From an uncultured Lachnospiraceae bacterium (GTDB lineage: Bacteria > Bacillota > Clostridia > Lachnospirales > Lachnospiraceae), in assembly GCA_934899185.1 (NCBI GenBank), contig CAKXYI010000007.1:39767-103766 (forward strand): 64,000 nt of DNA, read 5' to 3'. This document shows, piece after piece, positions 38,972-46,785 of this stretch. Made by a program: the position numbers and the translations under genes. The notes under the pieces are model-generated. The model was not told where the DNA came from. It searched no databases and saw only the letters and a list, made by a program, of their open reading frames with translations. Numbering within the stretch: position 1 is the stretch's first letter; each line of letters begins with the position of its first letter.

Positions 38972-39814
38972 ATGAAATTAGGATGTATACAGACCTTACG
39001 GGTCATAAAAAAAGTAGATTTTGGTGTCTATCTGGCAGATAAGGATCAGGCGAAGGCAGAGGAGAGAGTCTTGCTTCCCAAGAAGCAGGTCCCAGATCAG
39101 ACTAGAGTCGGTGACGAGATAGAAGTCTTTCTTTACCGGGATTCCAAAGATCGTATGATCGCGACAACGACGCATCCACTTATCACCTTAAATGAGATCG
39201 CGGTTCTTACAGTGAAAGAAGTTGGACGTATCGGTGCTTTTTTGGATTGGGGCTTGGAAAAAGACTTACTGCTTCCTTATAAGGAGCAGACCAGAAAGGT
39301 GCATGAGGGCGACGAGATCTTGGTACGCCTTTATATTGATAAGAGCAATCGTTTATGTGCCAGCACGCGCGGTATTTATGAAGGTCTGTCCACCAATCCG
39401 CCGTATCAGATCGGTGATGAAGTGGAGGGCCGTGTTTATGAGTTTGGTCATGATTTTGGCACATTTTTGGCAATCGATGACAAATATTCAGCTATGATCC
39501 CGAAACATGAAGATACATCGCATCTGCAATTAGGGGATGTGATCACGGTGGAAGTGACCGGCATCAAGGAAGATGGCAAACTGGATGTATCTATGCGTAA
39601 GAAAGCCTATATGCAGATGGATGATGATGCGGAAAAGATCATGGATCTGATCGAGTCCTATGCAGGCGTTCTGCCGTTTACGGAAAAGGCGACACCGGAG
39701 ATCATTTTCCGTGAGACAGGACTGAGCAAGGCTGCATTCAAACGTGCGGTAGGGCGTTTGTATAAGGAAAGAAGAATTCAGATCACGGACGGTAAGATCC
39801 GCAGAGCGGACTAA
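38972..39814 (+). CDS. cvfB: CvfB-like S1-domain RNA-binding protein
   Basis: A 280-residue protein with tandem S1-like domains (starting about 1, 65 and 140) and a C-terminal winged helix (about 215-280: PFTEKATPEIIFRETGLSKA is its first part). Relatives include CvfB of Staphylococcus, which binds RNA and affects virulence gene expression, and YitL of Bacillus. The start is ATG 38972, preceded by AAGAAAGGAAG; the frame extends upstream into the thioesterase gene without support. Its RNA targets are unknown. Confidence 0.88.
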   Translation: MKLGCIQTLRVIKKVDFGVYLADKDQAKAEERVLLPKKQVPDQTRVGDEIEVFLYRDSKDRMIATTTHPLITLNEIAVLTVKEVGRIGAFLDWGLEKDLLLPYKEQTRKVHEGDEILVRLYIDKSNRLCASTRGIYEGLSTNPPYQIGDEVEGRVYEFGHDFGTFLAIDDKYSAMIPKHEDTSHLQLGDVITVEVTGIKEDGKLDVSMRKKAYMQMDDDAEKIMDLIESYAGVLPFTEKATPEIIFRETGLSKAAFKRAVGRLYKERRIQITDGKIRRAD

Positions 39815-39842
39815 GTTTTTGCTATACCAGAGGATAGGAGTA

Positions 39843-39851
39843 TGCTATAAT
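39843..39851 (+). promoter_or_regulatory. Extended -10 promoter for ridA
   Basis: TGCTATAAT is an extended -10 element (TG-N-TATAAT) lying inside the palindrome TGCTATAATAGCA (39843-39855). No good -35 is present at the standard spacing. Confidence 0.5.
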
Positions 39852-39922
39852 AGCAAAAGACGTAAAAGGAGAGTCTGCATTTGATAGGTACTCCATTAGA
39901 AATAGAAAGGAAGTAGTACATT

Positions 39923-40297
39923 ATGAAAAAAGTAATCGCAACAGATAAGGCGCCGGCAGCGATCGGACCATATTCACAGGCAATTGAAGTAAACGGTATG
40001 GTTTATACATCCGGTATCATCCCGGTAGATCCGGCTACAGGCAATATCCCTGAGGGATCCGTAGCACAGGCAGAGCAGGCATTCTCAAATATGAAAAATC
40101 TGCTGGAGGCAGCCGGTACAGACATCAGCCAGGTAGTAAAGACAACCGTATTCATTAAGGAAATGAATGATTTTGGAGCAATCAATGAAGTTTATGCAAA
40201 ATACTTCACAGAGCCATATCCAAGCCGCAGTTGTGTAGAAGTCGCAAGATTGCCAAAGGATGTCATGCTCGAGATCGAAGCCATTGCCTTGAAATAA
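39923..40297 (+). CDS. ridA: RidA-family enamine/imine deaminase
   Basis: A 124-residue trimeric enzyme that hydrolyses reactive 2-aminoacrylate-type enamines made by threonine and serine dehydratases. Motifs seen are APAAIGPYSQAIEVNGMVYT-SG, the VFIKEMNDFGAINEVY segment and the C-terminal PSRSCVEVARLPKD with the catalytic Arg, and the end MLEIEAIAL. The length is exactly that of the family. It has its own promoter and a strong terminator. Confidence 0.95.
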   Translation: MKKVIATDKAPAAIGPYSQAIEVNGMVYTSGIIPVDPATGNIPEGSVAQAEQAFSNMKNLLEAAGTDISQVVKTTVFIKEMNDFGAINEVYAKYFTEPYPSRSCVEVARLPKDVMLEIEAIALK

Positions 40298-40333
40298 AAG
40301 GAATAAGAGAAGTTTATAATTGCAGAAGGCAAA

Positions 40334-40363
40334 AAGAAAAGAACCCGTAGCGGTTCTTTTCTT
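40334..40363. terminator. Bidirectional terminator between ridA and the YjfB gene
   Basis: AAGAAAAGAACC (40334-40345) and GGTTCTTTTCTT (40352-40363) form a perfect 12-base stem. A-rich and T-rich sides allow it to act on both strands, serving ridA (+) and yjfB (-). Confidence 0.85.
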
Positions 40364-40392
40364 GCACTTGTTATAGAATTGTAAGGATACGA

Positions 40393-40593
40393 TCAGACGC
40401 GCAGGTCGATGTTCTGACCGATACCATTTACGGAAGCCTCTGAAACAGGGGCTGGCATAGAAGATAGAGAAGCGGCAAGAAGATCACCGGTAGATGTGGC
40501 GGTATCCAATTGCTTGCTTAACATGGCAATGCCAATCTGTTGTAAGGTGCCGGTATCAGATATCATACCGGTAGAAATAGGTGTAATATTCAT
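40393..40593 (-). CDS. YjfB-family putative motility protein
   Basis: A 66-residue small protein matching the YjfB motility family: an N-terminal ITPISTGMISDTGTLQQIG-IAML, then QLDTATSTGDLLAASLSSMP and the hydrophilic end VNGIGQNIDLRV. Family members occur in flagellated Firmicutes and are linked to motility by co-occurrence; the mechanism is unknown. AGGAAGGAGG lies just upstream of ATG 40593. It is divergent from trxB, with a 25-base palindrome between them. Confidence 0.85.
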   Translation of the reverse strand: MNITPISTGMISDTGTLQQIGIAMLSKQLDTATSTGDLLAASLSSMPAPVSEASVNGIGQNIDLRV

Positions 40594-40643
40594 GACGATT
40601 CCTCCTTCCTATGCGATAGACCATGTATATCTATGGAACATTC

Positions 40644-40668
40644 TGTCATACTTAATTGTAGTATGACA
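40644..40668. promoter_or_regulatory. Perfect palindromic operator between yjfB and trxB
   Basis: TGTCATACT (40644-40652) and AGTATGACA (40660-40668) are exact reverse complements around seven bases. No T-run follows, so a dimeric repressor site is more likely than a terminator. The regulator is not identified. Confidence 0.6.
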
Positions 40669-40710
40669 CATCAGGAAGAAAATGACAAGAGGAGATAAAA
40701 GGAGAAGAAA

Positions 40711-41625
40711 ATGTATGACGTTATTATAATCGGAAGTGGTCCGGCGGGACTGGCAGCGGCTATTTATGCAAAACGTGCGGCGCTCGAGACTTTGGTTCTG
40801 GAAAAGACACCTCTGAGCGGAGGACAGATCATCAATACCTATGAGGTTGATAATTATCCGGGACTGCCGGGAATCAGTGGCATGGAATTGGGACAAAAGA
40901 TGCGTGGACATGTCGATGCGGAAGAAGCAGAGGTCAGGACTGCGACGGTGACTGCCATTGAAGACAAGCAGAGCCATAAAGTCGTTCATACCAATCAGGG
41001 AGACTTTGAGGCAAAGACGGTCGTGCTTGCCATGGGAGCATCCCATAGACAGTTGGGAGTTCCCGGAGAGGAAGATCTTTGCGGTATGGGCGTATCTTAC
41101 TGCGCGACCTGTGACGGGGCTTTCTTTAAGAACCGGGATGTAGCAGTGGTCGGCGGTGGTGACGTGGCACTCGAGGATGCACTTTTTCTGGCGCGGGGCT
41201 GTCGCAAGGTATATCTGATTCACAGACGCGATGCTTTTCGCGGGGCAAAAGTCTTGCAGCAGCAGGTGCAGACAAAGGAAAATATCGTCTGCCTGATGGA
41301 TTCGGTTGTGGACCAGATCCTTGGTCAGGATATGGTTGAGAAATTGCAAATTTCCAATACCAAGACCCGGGAAACGACAGATCTGCCGGTCCAGGGGATT
41401 TTTATTGCTGTTGGCATTCAGCCGAATACAGATACCATACAGGGGCTGCCAAAGCGTGATGAGGCAGGCTATATCATTGCGACCGAAGATGGCGTGACGG
41501 ATATACCGGGTATTTTTGTTGCAGGAGATTGCAGGACAAAACAACTGCGTCAGGTGATCACGGCGACGGCAGACGGTGCCAATGCGATCACATCCGTGGA
41601 ACATTATTTGTACGAGACACACTAA
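40711..41625 (+). CDS. trxB: Thioredoxin-disulfide reductase
   Basis: A 304-residue FAD/NADPH enzyme that keeps thioredoxin reduced. The N-terminal FAD site is IIGSGPAGLAAAIYA, the redox-active disulfide is CATC (in SYCATCDGAFF), the NADPH site is VVGGGDVALEDALFLA, and the FAD-closing segment IFVAGDCRTKQLRQ ends the protein. It is full length for low-molecular-weight TrxB. No thioredoxin gene lies next to it. AAAGGAGAAG precedes ATG 40711. Confidence 0.95.
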   Translation: MYDVIIIGSGPAGLAAAIYAKRAALETLVLEKTPLSGGQIINTYEVDNYPGLPGISGMELGQKMRGHVDAEEAEVRTATVTAIEDKQSHKVVHTNQGDFEAKTVVLAMGASHRQLGVPGEEDLCGMGVSYCATCDGAFFKNRDVAVVGGGDVALEDALFLARGCRKVYLIHRRDAFRGAKVLQQQVQTKENIVCLMDSVVDQILGQDMVEKLQISNTKTRETTDLPVQGIFIAVGIQPNTDTIQGLPKRDEAGYIIATEDGVTDIPGIFVAGDCRTKQLRQVITATADGANAITSVEHYLYETH

Positions 41626-41651
41626 TGTCACAATTTGGTAAGGGCGTGGAC

Positions 41652-41680
41652 TTGACATGTTACGAACCCTTTGCTATAAT
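41652..41680 (+). promoter_or_regulatory. Strong sigma-A promoter of the NlpC/P60 gene
   Basis: Perfect TTGACA (41652-41657), a 17-base spacer and an extended -10 TGCTATAAT ending at 41680. Confidence 0.88.
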
Positions 41681-41691
41681 GGCAAAAGTGA

Positions 41692-41708
41692 TGTAACAAT
41701 TTCGTAAC
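41692..41708 (+). promoter_or_regulatory. WalR-like box in the NlpC/P60 leader
   Basis: TGTAAC, five bases, then CGTAAC. This matches the WalR consensus TGTWAH-N5-TGTWAH except for one base. It lies about 12 bases downstream of the -10, where a bound regulator would repress rather than activate. Confidence 0.5.
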
Positions 41709-41737
41709 AAATGTTTCACATGGAGGTTTACGATAAC

Positions 41738-42937
41738 ATGAGAAAAGATGGAAAGATCAAGATTTCATATGCAGTAGCAGCAGGTGTGCTTTTAGGCAGT
41801 GTGTCTATGACATCTCTTGCTTCTCCGGTTGCCGGTGTTGTAGGTATGGCATCTACAGACAGCGCAACGGTCGCATCTAATTCATATTCTACATTATCTG
41901 GTGTATCTTTGACGCTGGCGAATATCTTATCAGATGCTTCTACAGCGGCAAATAACACAAGTGATGTAGCAGACAACAATACAACAACGGTTGAGCAGCA
42001 GGCGCCAGAGTCTGAATATGCAAATGTAGCAATTGCTCAGGTTGACAATTACGTTAATATCCGTAGTACTCCAAGCGAGGACGGAGATGTTGTTGGTAAA
42101 TTATACAACAAGTCAGCAGCAACAGTACTTGCAACTGAGGGTGATTGGTATCAGATTACATCTGGTAACTGTACCGGTTATGTCAAATGTGAATTTGTAG
42201 TTGTTGGTGATGAGGAATTAGCAAAGTCTGTTTCAACAAGACTTGCTACTGTTACCACGCAGACTTTATATGTAAGAGAACAGCCGACGACAGAATCTTC
42301 TGTAGAAGGAATGGTTCCAGAAGGGGATGACCTTGTTGTAACAGATGAATCTATGGCAGATACTGGTTGGGTAAAGGTATCTTTACTTGAGTATGAAGGA
42401 TATGTATCGTTAGAGTTTGTTACGTTATCAACAGACTATGTAACAGCGGAATCAAAAGAAGAAGAAGCAGCAAGACTTGCTAAAGAAGAAGCAGAACGTA
42501 AGGCAGCAGCTGCAGCAGCGGCAGCGTCACAAAGAAAAGCATCTTCTGGATCTTATTACACTGGTGGATCGTCATCTTATGCAGCTCCAAGTGGTGCTGG
42601 CGGATCGGCAGTTGTAAGTTATGCATCTCAGTTCGTAGGCAATCCGTATGTATACGGTGGATCTAGTCTGACAAACGGAACAGACTGCTCTGGTTTTGTT
42701 ATGAGTGTATATTCTGCTTTCGGTGTAGGACTTCCTCATTCTTCCAGTGCTATGCGTAGCGTTGGTTATGGCGTAGATGTGAATTCTATGCAGGCCGGTG
42801 ATATCGTATGTTACAGCGGACATGTTGGAATTTACACAGGTAATGGTACGATCGTAAATGCTTTGAATAGCGGTTCAGGTATCACATACACCAATGTAAA
42901 CTACAGCCCGATTCTTGCAGTTCGTAGAATTTACTAA
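41738..42937 (+). CDS. Secreted SH3b-NlpC/P60 cell wall hydrolase
   Basis: A 399-residue exported protein. A signal peptide (about 1-33, ending near SLASPVAG) is followed by two bacterial SH3 domains (about 95-150 and 165-225; NYVNIRSTPSEDGDVVGKLY, LYVREQPTTESS), an alanine-rich linker (EEAARLAKEEAERKAAAAAA) and a C-terminal NlpC/P60 domain with catalytic Cys in TDCSGFVMSVYS and His in SGHVGIYTGNG. It should cut D-Glu-meso-diaminopimelate bonds in peptidoglycan. TGGAGG fits ATG 41738. It has a strong promoter and a terminator of its own. Confidence 0.93.
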   Translation: MRKDGKIKISYAVAAGVLLGSVSMTSLASPVAGVVGMASTDSATVASNSYSTLSGVSLTLANILSDASTAANNTSDVADNNTTTVEQQAPESEYANVAIAQVDNYVNIRSTPSEDGDVVGKLYNKSAATVLATEGDWYQITSGNCTGYVKCEFVVVGDEELAKSVSTRLATVTTQTLYVREQPTTESSVEGMVPEGDDLVVTDESMADTGWVKVSLLEYEGYVSLEFVTLSTDYVTAESKEEEAARLAKEEAERKAAAAAAAASQRKASSGSYYTGGSSSYAAPSGAGGSAVVSYASQFVGNPYVYGGSSLTNGTDCSGFVMSVYSAFGVGLPHSSSAMRSVGYGVDVNSMQAGDIVCYSGHVGIYTGNGTIVNALNSGSGITYTNVNYSPILAVRRIY

Positions 42938-42958
42938 TTTGCATATCAAGTTGGATTT

Positions 42959-42988
42959 AAGCCTCAGGCAAATGCCTGGGGCTTTTTA
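42959..42988 (+). terminator. Terminator after the NlpC/P60 gene
   Basis: AAGCCTCAGGC (42959-42969) pairs with GCCTGGGGCTT (42974-42984), one G-T pair, with a 4-base loop and TTTTTATT after it. Confidence 0.88.
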
Positions 42989-43027
42989 TTGTCGTGTATG
43001 CCGAGCAAAATGTTCAGTAGATATGAT

Positions 43028-43542
43028 GGAGAGGATTTATCGTGGGCGGGGCGGCTGGCGTGTGTAACAGGGAGGAGGCGAACTACGAGAGAATACTGTC
43101 ACAGAACGGGCAATTTCTATATGAGGGCATTTGCTTTCTATCATTAGAACTGTCTTTGCAAAGTTAGACAGTCGTCAGGGATGATGTTCGCCTGATGACA
43201 GATATGAATGCAAAGCGCATTAGAGACTCTTATAACTTGTGATCCACACGGCAACTCGGGTACAAGGATGTACCCGAGAGGCACAACCGCACACGGATGT
43301 TCGTTTGCGCCGGTTGCCGATTCCTTGCTATAACTCATGCACAAGTTATTAGAGTCTCTTATGCGTGGCGCCCTGAATATCTGTCTCAGGCGGACACATC
43401 CCGCCGACTGTCGAAGCTGTGCAAGAGACAGTTCATCCCAAGCAAATTGCCCTCATAAGAAATTAATCCAACCTGTTCCAAAGTATTCTCTCGTAGTTCG
43501 CCTCATCCCTGTCACACACGCCGCCCGTGCTAAGTCCTCTCC
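43028..43542. repeat. Giant imperfect foldback element of about 515 bases, function unknown
   Basis: The left half (from 43028) and the right half (ending 43542) are imperfect reverse complements. The outer ends GGAGAGGA/TCCTCTCC pair. A 16-base GGCGTGTGT-type block pairs with one mismatch, a 23-base block pairs perfectly (43075-43097 with 43482-43504), and a 20-base block near the centre pairs with one mismatch (43222-43241 with 43340-43359). The centre (43249-43319) is closed by CGGCAAC/GTTGCCG and holds a perfect 10-base hairpin with an AGGA loop (43255-43278) plus a second, weaker hairpin. Each arm also has its own local hairpins (43149-43172 and 43171-43199 left; 43407-43432 and 43389-43405 right). 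No convincing open frame covers it. It could be a foldback mobile element, a structured RNA, or a protein-binding chromosome site. Confidence 0.85.
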
Positions 43543-43658
43543 CCAAAAAGTATTCAGACAATAATTTTGTCAAGGAAAAAAGTGTTTTTTGGAAGAACTG
43601 CACAAAAATCCAAATTCTGGTAAGAAATGAAAAAATCTGGGTGGGAGTCCGAAAAAAC

Positions 43659-43729
43659 TTATCCACAATTTTTGCGGCGAAAAAGTGGGAAAAATGGACT
43701 TATACACGGAATTATTAACTTTATCCACA
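43659..43729 (+). promoter_or_regulatory. Cluster of DnaA-box-like sites
   Basis: Two perfect DnaA boxes TTATCCACA stand in the same orientation at 43659-43667 and 43721-43729, with a weaker TTATACACG at 43700-43708 between them. AT-rich DNA lies on the right. dnaA, dnaN and rpmH are not nearby, so this is not obviously the main replication origin. It could titrate DnaA or make the downstream promoter DnaA-responsive. Confidence 0.55.
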
Positions 43730-43739
43730 ATTTTGGGGA

Positions 43740-44025
43740 TAAAAACGCGGAATTCGTAGAAGACAAAAAGAACAAGCGTTTTGTAAGTTTCTGATAAAAT
43801 TTGTCGAAAAAGGAAAAAAGCATTGACTTTTAAAATGTAATAAAATGTCAAAATGTGGAGATATTGACAGAATATTTGGAGCAAAAGGGATTTTGCATAA
43901 AAAAGTGGCGCTTGCCTCTTTCTTTTTTTGGCAGATTATATTAAAATAAAAATCGAGTATGTGAAAAGCTTCAAAAAACCACAGGGTCAAATTGTGGAAA
44001 TTGCATAGATAAGGGAGGAAAGGAT
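43740..44025. other. AT-rich intergenic region upstream of the PucR-type regulator
   Basis: No gene is seen. It contains an imperfect dyad TTGAC...GTCAA (43823-43851) and a small dyad ATATT-GACAG-AATAT. No promoter with good spacing was found. The ribosome site AGGGAGGAAAGG lies just before ATG 44026. Confidence 0.5.
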
Positions 44026-45114
44026 ATGATTTCGAATCAGACGCTACAGAATACCATCGACGGTCTGCACCAGATCACCAAGGTTGATTTTGCTGTTGTG
44101 GATAGCGAGGGTGGTGTCTTGGCATCTACACTTATGAATCCGGGACAGTATCGCGAGTCAGCAGTTACATTTGCAATCTCTGAAGCAGAGAGTCAGGTAG
44201 TGTCCGGCTGCCAGTTCTTTAAGGTGTATGACGAGCAGCAGTTAGAGTTCATTGTTCTTGCAAAAGGTACGGACGAGGAAGAAGCCTTATTGGTAGGCAA
44301 GATCGCCACATTCCAGATTCAGGAATTGATGGTGGCATACAAGGAGCGCTTTGACAAGGATAACTTCATTAAGAACCTCTTGCTGGATAACTTATTGCTG
44401 GTTGACATTTACAACCGTTCCAAGAAGTTACATGTAGATATCAATGCCAGGCGTGTTGTTATGATCGTGGAGACAGGCGAGCACAAGGATGGAGATTCCA
44501 TTGACCGGGTGCGCAGCCTCTTTAGCGGAAAGACAAAGGACTTTGTGACTGCTGTAGATGAACACAATATCATCGTTGTCAAAGAACTCACAGAGCAGGA
44601 GACCTATGACGATATCCGAAAGACTGCGGCAGTGATCATTGATGCCTTAAAGGATCGTGACGATGCGATCCGTGTTTCTTACGGTACGATCGTCGGAGAG
44701 ATCAAGGAGGTATCCCGCTCCTATAAGGAAGCAGGCATGGCTCTTGATGTAGGCAAGATTTTCTTTGCTGATAAGCGTATCATCGCATATTCGGCACTGG
44801 GCATCGGACGTCTGATCTATCAGTTGCCGATCCCGCTTTGCAAAATGTTTATCAAGGAGATCTTTGACGGCAAGGATCTGGATGATTTTGATGAGGAGAC
44901 ACTTTCCACCATCAACAAATTCTTTGAAAACAGTTTGAATGTTTCCGAGACATCTAGACAACTCTATATACATAGAAATACACTGGTCTACCGTCTGGAT
45001 AAGTTGCAAAAGAGCACCGGACTGGATTTGCGCGTCTTTGAAGATGCGATTACCTTTAAGATCGCACTCATGGTCGTGAAGTATATGAAGTATATGGAAA
45101 ATCAGGACTTTTAA
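44026..45114 (+). CDS. PucR/CdaR-type transcriptional regulator
   Basis: A 362-residue protein. The N-terminal part (about 1-110) resembles a sugar-diacid or PAS-like sensing region (KVDFAVVDSEGGVLAST), the middle (about 130-270) a GGDEF-like CdaR fold (ARRVVMIVETGE, ISYGT-like VSYGTIVGEIKEV), and the C-terminus (310-355) is the PucR helix-turn-helix: NVSETSRQLYIHRNTLVYRL. The ligand and target are unknown. It precedes ftsE by 29 bases and is probably the first gene of the ftsEX unit, which is an unusual neighbour for this family. Confidence 0.82.
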   Translation: MISNQTLQNTIDGLHQITKVDFAVVDSEGGVLASTLMNPGQYRESAVTFAISEAESQVVSGCQFFKVYDEQQLEFIVLAKGTDEEEALLVGKIATFQIQELMVAYKERFDKDNFIKNLLLDNLLLVDIYNRSKKLHVDINARRVVMIVETGEHKDGDSIDRVRSLFSGKTKDFVTAVDEHNIIVVKELTEQETYDDIRKTAAVIIDALKDRDDAIRVSYGTIVGEIKEVSRSYKEAGMALDVGKIFFADKRIIAYSALGIGRLIYQLPIPLCKMFIKEIFDGKDLDDFDEETLSTINKFFENSLNVSETSRQLYIHRNTLVYRLDKLQKSTGLDLRVFEDAITFKIALMVVKYMKYMENQDF

Positions 45115-45143
45115 TTCACAGCATTTAGGAGATAGAAGAAACA

Positions 45144-45827
45144 ATGATTCGACTAGAACACGTTAGTAAGACATACCAACAGGGTGTGCCGGCGCTCAAT
45201 GATGTGAGTATTGACATTGAGCAGGGGGAGTTCGTTTTTATCATGGGTAAGAGTGGTTCGGGCAAATCAACCCTGATCAAACTCTTGCTCAAGGAACTGG
45301 AACCGACAGAGGGCGAGATTTACATCAATGAACAGAAGTTGTCTTCGGTCACCCACAAAAAGATTCCGTATTTTCGCAGAAATATTGGTGTTGTATTCCA
45401 GAATTTCCGCCTATTGCAGGATCGCAACGTCTATGAGAATGTGGCATTTGCCATGAAGGTTGTTGAGTCCTCGACACGTGAGATCAAGCGCAAGGTGCCG
45501 CTCATGCTGTCTTTGGTCGGTCTGGCTGCAAAGTACAAGTCACTGCCGCGCCAGTTATCCGGTGGCGAGCAGCAACGTGTCGCCATTGCAAGAGCACTGG
45601 TCAATGAGCCCAAGATCCTTCTGGCAGACGAGCCGACAGGAAATCTGGACAATACCAACGCATGGGAGATCATGCATTTATTGGAGGAGATCAACGAACG
45701 TGGAACGACCGTTGTGGTGGTAACACATAACAGCGAAATTGTCAAAAAGATGAATAAGCGTGTCATCACGATCAAAAAAGGCGTTGTTGTCAGCGACGGG
45801 AAATGGGGTGATACACATGAAGTTTAG
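45144..45827 (+). CDS. ftsE: Cell division ATP-binding protein FtsE
   Basis: A 227-residue ABC ATPase with Walker A GKSGSGKST, the Q-loop VVFQNFRLLQDRNVYENV, signature LSGGEQQR, and Walker B ILLADEPTGNLD. With FtsX it forms a mechanotransmission complex that switches on peptidoglycan hydrolases at the division site or side wall. It overlaps ftsX by 11 bases. The sequence is full length and looks fully active. Confidence 0.95.
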   Translation: MIRLEHVSKTYQQGVPALNDVSIDIEQGEFVFIMGKSGSGKSTLIKLLLKELEPTEGEIYINEQKLSSVTHKKIPYFRRNIGVVFQNFRLLQDRNVYENVAFAMKVVESSTREIKRKVPLMLSLVGLAAKYKSLPRQLSGGEQQRVAIARALVNEPKILLADEPTGNLDNTNAWEIMHLLEEINERGTTVVVVTHNSEIVKKMNKRVITIKKGVVVSDGKWGDTHEV

Positions 45828-46725
45828 TACATTTTGGTATAACGTGGGACAGGGATTGAAAAATATCTGGCGCAACAAGTTGTTCTCTCTGGCATCCATT
45901 GCGACTATGTCCGCCTGCATCTTTTTGTTTGGTGTCTTTTATTCCATAGGTGTGAATTTTACTTCAATGGTACATTCTGCCGAGGAAGGCGTGACGATCA
46001 TTGTATACTTTGATCAGGGGGTCAGCCAGGAACAGATCGATAAGGTAGGAGAGGAGATCGGCAAGCGCGCTGAGGTTGCAAAATATGATTTCGTGACTGC
46101 AGATGAGGCCTGGGCATCTTATAAAGACAAGTATTTTGAAGGCAATGAGGCAGCCGCAGAGGGCTTTGCCGAGGATAATCCGCTTGCCAATTCCGAACAT
46201 TATGAGATCTATCTGAATGATGTATCCATGCAGCAGACTTTAGTAGACTATCTGCAAGGTCTGGATGGTGTCAGAAAGGTAAGTTATTCCGAGGTCGCAG
46301 CACAGACCTTATCAGATTTTAACAGTCTGATCGGTTATATTTTTGTTGGCGTGATCATCATTCTGGTGGCAGTTGCCGTCTTTTTGATCAACAACACGGT
46401 CACCGTTGGTATTTCCGTGCGTAAAGAGGAGATCGCCATCATGAAACTGATCGGTGCCAAGGACAAGTTTGTCCGTGCGCCGTTTGTCGTAGAGGGTGTA
46501 TTTATCGGTCTGATCGGCTCGATCATTCCGCTGGTGCTTTTATTCTTCCTCTATCAGGGCATTGTAAGTTATGTATCGGAGCGCTTCCAGTTTATTGGCG
46601 ATCTGGTTTCTTTTGTGCCGGTAGGAGCCGTATTTACCATCTTGGTTCCGGTATCACTGGTACTGGGTATTGGTATCGGTTACATTGGTAGCCGCATGAC
46701 TCTGCACAAACATTTGCAGGTCTAA
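45817..46725 (+). CDS. ftsX: Cell division membrane protein FtsX
   Basis: A 302-residue membrane protein with an N-terminal helix (about 22-45), an outer domain (45-170), and three C-terminal helices (about 178-200, 225-250, 270-295). The intracellular loop VGISVRKEEIAIMKLIGAKD-KFVRAPF is the FtsX/MacB hallmark. ATG 45817 is chosen, overlapping the end of ftsE; the frame upstream lies inside ftsE. Its outer domain would contact a hydrolase activator, but no such gene lies next to it. Confidence 0.94.
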   Translation: MKFSTFWYNVGQGLKNIWRNKLFSLASIATMSACIFLFGVFYSIGVNFTSMVHSAEEGVTIIVYFDQGVSQEQIDKVGEEIGKRAEVAKYDFVTADEAWASYKDKYFEGNEAAAEGFAEDNPLANSEHYEIYLNDVSMQQTLVDYLQGLDGVRKVSYSEVAAQTLSDFNSLIGYIFVGVIIILVAVAVFLINNTVTVGISVRKEEIAIMKLIGAKDKFVRAPFVVEGVFIGLIGSIIPLVLLFFLYQGIVSYVSERFQFIGDLVSFVPVGAVFTILVPVSLVLGIGIGYIGSRMTLHKHLQV

Positions 46726-46785
46726 CCGCATAGGATATGTGATCTTACAATATAATGGAAAAAAGTCATATAAGAGGATAGGAAG

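Noticed and set aside
40609..41658. A 349-residue open frame opposite trxB
   Set aside because: It is antisense to a complete, motif-bearing TrxB and its composition is that of a shadow frame.
43249..43319. A 71-base tRNA-sized structure with a 7-base closing stem at the foldback centre
   Set aside because: It has only two internal arms, no T-loop GTTCGAATC and no usable anticodon arm, so it is not a tRNA.
43144..43344. Short open frames within the foldback on both strands
   Set aside because: They follow from the symmetry of the repeat, lack ribosome sites and have no recognisable protein features.
43659..44025. The chromosomal replication origin
   Set aside because: Only two perfect DnaA boxes are present and no dnaA, dnaN, recF or rpmH gene is near; a cluster of boxes alone does not show an origin.
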